Assembly (NCBI GenBank): GCA_902796985.1
Contig: CADBRC010000030.1
Coordinates: 1 to 5,104 of the forward strand
Length of the DNA stretch: 5,104 nucleotides
Direction of reading: 5' to 3'
Source of the DNA: an uncultured Spirochaetaceae bacterium
GTDB lineage: Bacteria > Spirochaetota > Spirochaetia > Treponematales > Treponemataceae
Part shown: positions 1 to 4,505 of the stretch, in pieces
How positions within the stretch are numbered: position 1 is the first letter of the stretch
How the letters are laid out: every line of letters starts with the position of its first letter
Made by a program: the position numbers and the translations under genes
Notes under the pieces: model-generated
What the model was told of the DNA's origin: nothing
The model's input: only the letters and a program-made list of their open reading frames with translations
The model's database searches: none

Positions 1-710
1 ATTCCGGGAATTCCGGGGAAGGAGCCAAGATGTCCAAGTCCGGCGGTAACTTTCTGCGCCTTCAGACGTTAATAGATAAAGGCTTTTCCCCTCTGGACTA
101 CCGTTTCTTCCTGCTCGGTACCCATTACCGCAAGCAGATATACTTCAGCGATGAGGCAATGACGGGTGCGAAGAAGGGGCGCGAGGCCCTCGTGCAGCGG
201 CTGGTCCGCCTGTCCAGAAATGCGGGACAGGACAAGCTTGCTCCGCTCGCAGAGAAAAAGTTTGCAAAAGGCGAAGCTGCCGGCCTTAAGGGGCTTTCCG
301 GGAAAGCCGTTACTTATATAGAAGATTTCCGTGCCGGACTGGAGAACGACCTTTCCACCCCGGTTGCCCTGAGCCAGATACAGAAGGCTGTCAAGGATTC
401 TTCTCTGCAAGCTGCCGAGGTTCTGGAGCTTGTAGCACGGATGGACAGCGTGACGGGACTTTCCCTGCTCAAATCCGCCCTGGAGGCGGAGAAGGCGGAG
501 GCTGCAAACGTCACGACCTCGGGCATCCCCGGCGGAGACGACCATTCCGGTGACCCCGAGGCAGCCGAAATCGACGCCCTCGTGGCGGAGCGGCAGAAGG
601 CCAAGGCGGAGAAGAACTTCGCCCGAGCGGACGAAATCCGGAAGGAGCTTGCCGCAAGGGGCATAACGCTGACGGACACCCCGAACGGACCTGTCTGGAA
701 ACGTGCTTAA
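1..710 (+). CDS. cysS: Cysteine--tRNA ligase (CysRS), 3' part; 5' end outside the window
   Basis: Cytoplasmic class I aminoacyl-tRNA synthetase that charges tRNA-Cys with cysteine using ATP. The frame is open from the first base, so the gene starts upstream; the ATG at 30 is not the start but the Met of the KMSKS loop, since the preceding codon (27-29) is Lys and the residues read AKMSKSGGNF. KMSKS stabilises the transition state of amino-acid activation. Next comes a helical region containing LDYRFFLLGTHYR, typical of CysRS just after KMSKS, then the helical anticodon-binding part with DLSTPVAL (CysRS usually has DLNTPxAL). The C-terminus ends in the family-typical stretch from the RQKAKAEKNFARADEIR helix to DTPNGPVWKRA. 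The HIGH motif and zinc ligands lie outside the window. Residues just before the loop are Ser/Gly-rich, encoded by a short tandem repeat. The gene is intact to its TAA (708-710) and is followed by two hairpins. Confidence 0.95.
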   Translation, partial: SGNSGEGAKMSKSGGNFLRLQTLIDKGFSPLDYRFFLLGTHYRKQIYFSDEAMTGAKKGREALVQRLVRLSRNAGQDKLAPLAEKKFAKGEAAGLKGLSGKAVTYIEDFRAGLENDLSTPVALSQIQKAVKDSSLQAAEVLELVARMDSVTGLSLLKSALEAEKAEAANVTTSGIPGGDDHSGDPEAAEIDALVAERQKAKAEKNFARADEIRKELAARGITLTDTPNGPVWKRA

Positions 711-715
711 AAGTC

Positions 716-743
716 ACCTCAAAAAACTGAAGTTTTTTGAGGT
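716..743. terminator. Perfect inverted repeat after cysS, possible terminator or 3'-end hairpin
   Basis: The arms ACCTCAAAAAACT (716-728) and AGTTTTTTGAGGT (731-743) are perfectly complementary over 13 bp. With the innermost pair open the loop is TGAA. It begins six bases after the cysS stop, the usual place for a transcription end. It is not a textbook intrinsic terminator: the six U residues lie inside the 3' arm, and the bases after the stem are CCCCTAAA rather than a U run. It could be a weak terminator, an RNA 3'-end stabiliser, or an operator-like palindrome. The structure is certain; the function is inferred. Confidence 0.5.
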
Positions 744-761
744 CCCCTAAACAAAAATAAG

Positions 762-790
762 AAATTCCTAAGAACTTTCTTAGAAATTTT
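762..790. repeat. Second inverted repeat in the cysS-sigma gap
   Basis: Arms 762-774 (AAATTCCTAAGAA) and 777-789 (TTCTTAGAAATTT) pair at 12 of 13 positions, with one C/A mismatch at 767/784. It is AT-rich and followed by only four T residues (787-790). It sits 20-50 bases before the sigma-factor start. It may be a second, weak terminator for cysS, a palindromic protein-binding site in the sigma promoter region, or a leader hairpin. The centre of the palindrome contains GAACTT, which resembles an ECF -35 element. Confidence 0.4.
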
Positions 791-798
791 GTAACTGA
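772..798 (+). promoter_or_regulatory. Weak candidate ECF (sigma-E-like) promoter before the sigma gene
   Basis: GAACTT (772-777) is separated by exactly 16 bases from ACTGA (794-798). This resembles the Escherichia coli sigma-E pattern GAACTT, about 16 bases, TCTGA, with one mismatch in the -10 element. ECF sigma factors often drive their own genes. The problem is position: transcription would start near 803-806, inside or just after the ribosome binding site, leaving almost no leader before the GTG at 810. I saw no convincing sigma-70 promoter in 711-800 either. Treat as a candidate only. Confidence 0.2.
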
Positions 799-812
799 AA
801 GAGGACGATGTG
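798..812 (+). promoter_or_regulatory. Ribosome binding site and GTG start of the sigma factor
   Basis: The purine run AAAGAGGA (798-805) ends four bases before the GTG at 810-812. An in-frame TAA at 792-794 closes the frame upstream, and no other ATG, GTG or TTG occurs in frame until the Met at residue 30, inside conserved region 2. GTG at 810 is therefore the only reasonable start. An out-of-frame ATG at 808-810 overlaps it and opens only a four-codon frame. Confidence 0.75.
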
Positions 813-1370
813 GGTTCTATAGACAAAGAAGCAGCAGAAAAAGCCGAAATACATTGCGCTGATTCCGCTGACTTCAAGAAGCTTTACGATGCTACGATGA
901 GCCTGTTGTTCAAAATCTCCTTGAGGATTGTGAACGATGAGGAAGCAGCCGAGGATTTGGTACATGATTCCTTCATCAAGGCAAACGAAAAGGAGCTTGT
1001 GTTTCCGTCGCTTGACGATGCCAAGTTCTGGCTTATCCGGGTCGTGAAGAACGCTTCGCTTAACTATGCCAAGCGCAAGGTCAGGGAGGCAAATGCTTAC
1101 CACAAGGCCCTTTACGAAGGCCGCCAGGAAATGGAAAGTGGTGAGACAGAGCTTCTTAAGAAAGAGACCATTGAGAAGGCAAAGGAAGCATTGGAGAAGC
1201 TGCCGCCGAAACTGAAGGAAGTCCTGGTACTCCGGGAGTACGGCGGCATGAATTACAAGGAGATTGGCAAAATCCTTGGCATCACGGAAGGAAACGTGAA
1301 GGTCCGGGTTTTCCGAGCTAGAGAACAATTGTTGAAGTATATAGGAGAAGAAGATGTTTACCTGTCCTAA
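810..1370 (+). CDS. ECF-family (RpoE-like, sigma-24) RNA polymerase sigma factor
   Basis: A 186-residue alternative sigma factor of the sigma-70 family, extracytoplasmic-function group, which directs RNA polymerase to a stress or envelope regulon. Region 2 spans about residues 21-92. It contains AAEDLVHDSFIKA (46-58), matching the ECF pattern for core binding, then FWLIRVVKNASLNYAKRKVR (73-92), covering regions 2.3-2.4 that melt and read the -10. A charged linker follows. Region 4 is about 128-178: LPPKLKEVLVLREYGG, then a helix-turn-helix with MNYKEIGKILGITEGNVKVRV (147-167) that reads the -35. Regions 1 and 3 are absent, as expected for this group, and the length is normal. The start is GTG with a good ribosome binding site. 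The 3' end overlaps the anti-sigma gene by 17 bases. By synteny it probably corresponds to T. pallidum TP0092 (recollection). The gene appears more A-rich in codon use than its neighbours. Confidence 0.95.
   Translation: MGSIDKEAAEKAEIHCADSADFKKLYDATMSLLFKISLRIVNDEEAAEDLVHDSFIKANEKELVFPSLDDAKFWLIRVVKNASLNYAKRKVREANAYHKALYEGRQEMESGETELLKKETIEKAKEALEKLPPKLKEVLVLREYGGMNYKEIGKILGITEGNVKVRVFRAREQLLKYIGEEDVYLS
1343..1356 (+). promoter_or_regulatory. Ribosome binding site of the anti-sigma gene inside the sigma gene
   Basis: AGGAG at 1343-1347 lies six bases before the ATG at 1354-1356. Both sit within the last codons of the sigma factor, so ribosomes finishing the sigma factor pass directly over this start. 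This fits coupled translation of sigma and anti-sigma at a fixed ratio. Confidence 0.75.
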
Positions 1371-2076
1371 CAAAGACCTGCATTCAGTTTACCTCGATGG
1401 AGAGCTTTCCGCCGAGTACAAGGCCAAGTACGAGGAGCACGTCAACGGCTGCCCCAAGTGCCAGGCTGAGCTCAAGAAGCTCAAGGCTGCACGCGACCTG
1501 CTGAAGGCTGACAGTGACAGCATCTCCATGAGCGAGCGCGATATGGAGTCCAGCTTTGCCCGTCTGCAGTCACGCCTCTCCTACAAGAAAGTTCTCAAGA
1601 TGCCCAATGTGGGCGACGGAGCGAAGAGCGTCCTCAAGGATGTGCTCGTCGGTGCCTCTGCTGCTGCCGTCATTGCGGCCGTCATGCCGACCAAGACCAA
1701 GACCGTCATCCAGACGACCGACTTCAAGCCCGTTGCACGGATGACTTCACTCGATATGCCTGCTGATCTCCAGGTGGAAGGATCCGTCAGCCCCGCCAGC
1801 GTTGCCGGGTTCCTTGCCGATGACAGCAGGGTCAAACCGGCTGCCGTCTCTTTCACCGCTCCGGTTACTGCCATCAGCCCCGAGGTGGATGTCGCAGCTC
1901 CCGTTCTTGCACGGCCCGTGTCCGCGGCTTCTTCTCAGTCCGCTGCCTCGCTCGCGCTGACCAGCTACGACGTGTTCCTTCCTGTTGAGTCCGAGGTCGC
2001 AAACGCCAAGGAGAAAGACTCAAGTTTTTTTCTCCATCTGTCGTCGCCTCTCTTTACCATTGATATAGGAAAATAA
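1354..2076 (+). CDS. Membrane-anchored zinc-finger anti-sigma factor
   Basis: A 240-residue protein predicted to sequester the upstream ECF sigma factor at the inner membrane. The N-terminal anti-sigma domain (about residues 1-45) has the ZAS signature: Cys4, then YLDGELSAEYKAKYEEH, then H29-x3-C33-x2-C36. LDGELS is the usual family core, and Cys4 plausibly supplies the fourth zinc ligand. Residues 45-95 form a charged cytoplasmic linker. A single short hydrophobic segment (about 97-111, VLVGASAAAVIAAVM) is followed by Pro and Lys, suggesting N-terminus inside and about 125 residues outside. The outer part is rich in Ala, Val, Pro and Ser, has no domain I recognise, and ends FFLHLSSPLFTIDIGK. 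Identification rests on the ZAS motif, the overlap with the sigma gene and the membrane segment. The release mechanism (proteolysis or redox) cannot be read from the sequence. The hydrophobic segment is short, so the topology is less certain than the zinc finger. Confidence 0.9.
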   Translation: MFTCPNKDLHSVYLDGELSAEYKAKYEEHVNGCPKCQAELKKLKAARDLLKADSDSISMSERDMESSFARLQSRLSYKKVLKMPNVGDGAKSVLKDVLVGASAAAVIAAVMPTKTKTVIQTTDFKPVARMTSLDMPADLQVEGSVSPASVAGFLADDSRVKPAAVSFTAPVTAISPEVDVAAPVLARPVSAASSQSAASLALTSYDVFLPVESEVANAKEKDSSFFLHLSSPLFTIDIGK

Positions 2077-2087
2077 GAGTCGTCGGC

Positions 2088-3752
2088 GTGAGTTTTTTTA
2101 AGTCTTACGGAAGACTCCTGAGAACCAAAGCGTCCGTACGCTTTGGCTCTTTTTTTTCTCTCGTACTCATCGCCATAGCCGTCAGCTCGATCCTTGGAAT
2201 GGAGAGCCTGAAGGCCAAGCGGGCAGTTATCAGCTCCGTCAACCCGGAGATAGGTTCCAGCGACGACATCATGACCATACGGGGCACGGGCTTCGGGGAT
2301 GAGCAGGACGAGTCCTATGTCAGCATAGCGGGCATCCGCGTCACCTCCAGCCACTACATTTCGTGGAGAGACAACGAGATAAAGCTCCGCATCCCTTACA
2401 ACGTGCAGGACGGACTTGTAAAGGTCGTCACCAGGCGTGGCGAGTCCGACCCCTCATTCTTTGCCAACAGGTCCAACATCCCCGAGAGCGTCCGCTTTGA
2501 CCTTCAGAGCCGGATTCCCCTCATATCTGCTATAGAGCCGGAAACCGCTGCTCCCGGCGACCTCATAACGATAAAAGGCTCCAACTTCGGTGTATCCCGA
2601 CTGTCATCCGACATACTCTTCAGCACGGACAGACCGGACTCAGTGTTGCCCGCATCCTTGAGCGAGTTCCCCTGGAACTATTGGAGCGACAATGAAATCC
2701 GCGTCCGCGTCCCCGACGGTGCGGCCACAGGCGTAATTTCCGTACGGACAGCCAAGGGGGACAGCCAGGGCTATCCCTTCGGGGTCTCCACCTCCGCCGG
2801 GAAGAAGCGCTTCGTTGACAGGAAGATTTACGTCATCCAGACCTCCCTCGACATAGAAAACGAGAAGGAAGGAGCCCTGGGGGAAATCACCCTCTATATG
2901 CCCCGCCCTGCCCTCTCCGCTTCCCAGCCCTCAGCCGAATACAAAGAAGTCAAGCCGGACGCGCTGATAGACAACGACCGGGGAGAGATAGTCTTCCGTA
3001 CGCGCGAGATGTCCGGCAAGGGAAACAAGCAGACCTTCTCCGCGAGCGCGGTCATAACGGTATACGGCGTAGAGTCATCCGTCTACGACAAGAAGAGCCC
3101 GGCCTATTCTTCCGAGACGCTGAGCCTGTACAAGTCCTACATGACCGCTGACCCGCAGATTCCTTCGGACAAACCTGCGGTCAAGGAGCTTGCTGCCGAA
3201 CTGACAGGCAAAGAAAAGAACCTTTACAGGAAAGCCCGGATTCTTTTCGACCACATGAAAGACAGCTACAAGATCCAGCTCCAGCTGCGCGGAGGCACAG
3301 CCGACCCCATCGACCTGCTCAAACGGAAGTCCGGGGATGCCTTCGACTTTGCCGCGCTATACGCCGCCCTCTGCCGTGCCTCCGGCATAGCAGCCGTACA
3401 AGTCACGGGCGTGGTCATAGACGCCAAGGGAGCCAGCCACAACCACAGCTGGACTGAAATTTACCTGGAAGACTTCGGCTGGTTTCCTGTTGACCTTGCC
3501 CTTGCCTGCGGTTTAAAATATGCTTCCTTCCCGGCAAGGGAGGATGCCGCGGACTATTACTTCGGCAACATGGACAACTGCCACATAGCCTACAGCAGGG
3601 GAAACAAGGCGATAAAGTCTTCCATGTCCAACAACAGGATTGTCCGCCGGCCGAGGAGCTACGCCATGCAGAGCCTCTGGGAGGAGTCCTCCACGGCGGA
3701 ATCAAGCTACAGCTCTTACTGGACAGACCCGATTGTTACCGGGATGTACTGA
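2088..3752 (+). CDS. Membrane-anchored protein with two IPT/TIG domains and a transglutaminase-like domain lacking the catalytic Cys
   Basis: A 554-residue predicted extracytoplasmic protein of unknown role. Order of parts: basic N-terminus and hydrophobic segment (about residues 19-37), a signal anchor or signal peptide; TIG domain 1 (about 47-125, with VNPEIGSSDDIMTIRGTGFG); TIG domain 2 (about 143-232, with IEPETAAPGDLITIKGSNFG); a beta-rich stretch (about 240-340) resembling the domain before many transglutaminase-like cores; the core (about 378-475); and a Ser/Tyr-rich tail. TIG domains are immunoglobulin-like folds used in binding. In the core, His453 (HSW) and Asp469 (WFPVD) of the triad are present, but the Cys position is Ala418 (SGDAFDFA, where SGDCxDFA is usual), so it is probably a non-catalytic binding domain. 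The start is uncertain: GTG at 2088 has only a weak AGAG nine bases upstream, 11 bases after the anti-sigma stop, and a terminator overlaps codons 11-24. The alternative ATG at 2199 would remove the membrane segment, so I keep 2088. Confidence 0.85.
   Translation: MSFFKSYGRLLRTKASVRFGSFFSLVLIAIAVSSILGMESLKAKRAVISSVNPEIGSSDDIMTIRGTGFGDEQDESYVSIAGIRVTSSHYISWRDNEIKLRIPYNVQDGLVKVVTRRGESDPSFFANRSNIPESVRFDLQSRIPLISAIEPETAAPGDLITIKGSNFGVSRLSSDILFSTDRPDSVLPASLSEFPWNYWSDNEIRVRVPDGAATGVISVRTAKGDSQGYPFGVSTSAGKKRFVDRKIYVIQTSLDIENEKEGALGEITLYMPRPALSASQPSAEYKEVKPDALIDNDRGEIVFRTREMSGKGNKQTFSASAVITVYGVESSVYDKKSPAYSSETLSLYKSYMTADPQIPSDKPAVKELAAELTGKEKNLYRKARILFDHMKDSYKIQLQLRGGTADPIDLLKRKSGDAFDFAALYAALCRASGIAAVQVTGVVIDAKGASHNHSWTEIYLEDFGWFPVDLALACGLKYASFPAREDAADYYFGNMDNCHIAYSRGNKAIKSSMSNNRIVRRPRSYAMQSLWEESSTAESSYSSYWTDPIVTGMY
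2101..2116 (+). repeat. Small hairpin at the start of the TIG/transglutaminase-like gene
   Basis: AGTCTT (2101-2106) and AAGACT (2111-2116) form a perfect 6-bp stem with loop ACGG, 11 bases after the GTG start. It stands immediately before the terminator hairpin, with only three bases between them, so both can form on the same RNA. Its effect is unknown; it might influence ribosome loading or stack on the terminator. Confidence 0.4.
2120..2157 (+). terminator. Intrinsic (Rho-independent) terminator inside the start of the next gene
   Basis: CCAAAGCGT (2125-2133) pairs perfectly with ACGCTTTGG (2138-2146) around a CCGT loop. Outer bases GAG (2120-2122) and CTC (2147-2149) extend the stem across a two-A bulge. 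Eight consecutive T residues (2150-2157) follow directly. GC-containing stem, tetraloop and U run make this a textbook intrinsic terminator on the plus strand. It lies 44 bases after the anti-sigma stop, where a sigma/anti-sigma operon could end, but within codons 11-24 of the following reading frame. It is either a partial terminator or attenuator for the three downstream genes, or evidence that the next gene starts later than annotated. Confidence 0.8.
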
Positions 3753-3766
3753 TACCATATTATATC

Positions 3767-3779
3767 GAGGTGCTTTATG
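3767..3779 (+). promoter_or_regulatory. Ribosome binding site of the UMP kinase gene
   Basis: GAGGTG (3767-3772) stands four bases before the ATG at 3777-3779, in a 24-base gap after the previous TGA (3750-3752). This is a stronger site than those of the genes on either side and fixes the start. The gap shows no terminator. Confidence 0.7.
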
Positions 3780-4505
3780 CAGACAAAAGTTTTAAGCGTG
3801 GGCGGTTCCATCATAGCGCCCTCCGAGCCTGACACGGAGTTCCTGTCGGGCTTCTCACGGATGATTATAGACTGGCTGGACACGAACCCCGAAACCCGCC
3901 TTATCCTCGTGGCAGGCGGCGGCGGCCCGGCACGGATTTATCAGGGAGCCTTCCGCGAACTTGAGAAAAAACGCAGCGAAGCCGGGGGGAAGAAGCTCTA
4001 TGACAGCGATGCCGACTTGAATACGGCAGCAGACTGGATAGGAATCATGGCAACCCGCATAAATGCACAGCTGCTCAAGGCGGCATTCGGTTCCCTCTGC
4101 AGTCAGAGCATTGTCATTGACCCGACCAAGGTGACGGACTTCACCGACCGCATCCTCGTCGCGGCAGGCTGGAAACCGGGATTCTCGTCCGACAACGATG
4201 CAGTGCTTCTCGCCGAGCGTTTCAGCGCATCCACAGTCGTCAACCTGTCAAACATCGAGAAGGTCTACACCGACGACCCCCGCAAGAACCCTGACGCAAA
4301 GCCGCTGGACAACATCTCCTGGACAGACTTCCGCAAGATGGTCGGCGACGAGTGGGTTCCTGGCAAGAACTGCCCCTTTGATCCCATCGCAAGCAAGAAG
4401 GCAGAGTCACTCGGGCTTACCGTTATCTGTGCTTCCGGACACGACATAAAGAATATCCGTGCCATACTGGACGGGGGCACCTACGTGGGGACGACGATAA
4501 AATGA
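3777..4505 (+). CDS. pyrH: Uridylate (UMP) kinase, archaeal/spirochaete type
   Basis: A 242-residue cytoplasmic amino-acid-kinase-fold enzyme predicted to phosphorylate UMP to UDP with ATP in pyrimidine nucleotide synthesis. Visible motifs are the N-terminal Gly-rich strand KVLSVGGSIIAP (residues 4-15), VAGGGGPAR (45-53), the conserved helix MATRINAQLLKAAFG, SSDNDAVLLAE near the phosphate-binding region, NLSNIEKVYTDDPR (156-169) and FDPIASKKAESLGLTVI (from 201), which closes the nucleotide pocket. The SIGGS/VGGS start and the FDPxA motif match the archaeal-type PyrH rather than the usual bacterial form, which begins with a KLSGE motif. From memory, this subfamily covers archaea and spirochaetes and differs in regulation from the GTP-activated bacterial enzyme. 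Activity on UMP is inferred from family; another small phosphoacceptor cannot be excluded. It has its own good ribosome binding site, and its stop overlaps the next start by ATGA (4502-4505). Confidence 0.85.
   Translation: MQTKVLSVGGSIIAPSEPDTEFLSGFSRMIIDWLDTNPETRLILVAGGGGPARIYQGAFRELEKKRSEAGGKKLYDSDADLNTAADWIGIMATRINAQLLKAAFGSLCSQSIVIDPTKVTDFTDRILVAAGWKPGFSSDNDAVLLAERFSASTVVNLSNIEKVYTDDPRKNPDAKPLDNISWTDFRKMVGDEWVPGKNCPFDPIASKKAESLGLTVICASGHDIKNIRAILDGGTYVGTTIK

Noticed and set aside
30..710. A complete 226-residue gene starting at ATG 30
   Set aside because: The frame is open to the window edge and the ATG is the Met of the KMSKS motif, preceded by its Lys, so this is the 3' part of cysS.
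69..717. Long minus-strand open frames opposite cysS
   Set aside because: They show no recognisable motifs and lie opposite clearly conserved CysRS sequence; they are by-products of its codon use.
735..763. A sigma-70 promoter (TTTTGA, 17 bases, TAAGAA) before the sigma gene
   Set aside because: Both elements match consensus poorly and the -35 falls within the first palindrome; AT-rich sequence gives such matches by chance.
780..1373. A 197-codon minus-strand open frame covering almost the whole sigma gene
   Set aside because: It mirrors a confident ECF sigma factor, has no motif I recognise, and is explained by the codon pattern of the plus strand.
2010..2034. GGAGAAA...TTTCTCC hairpin near the end of the anti-sigma gene as a terminator
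   Set aside because: The stem is short and A/T-rich with the T run inside it and no U run after it; the strong hairpin at 2120-2157 is a far better terminator.
3369..3377. Cys429 as a displaced catalytic cysteine in the transglutaminase-like domain
   Set aside because: It lies in the LxRAxGI helix 11 residues after the nucleophile position, and nothing suggests a shifted alignment.
2199..3752. Later start (ATG 2199) for the TIG/transglutaminase-like gene
   Set aside because: It would avoid the terminator conflict, but there is no well-spaced ribosome binding site and it would remove the hydrophobic export segment at residues 19-37. Kept only as an alternative.
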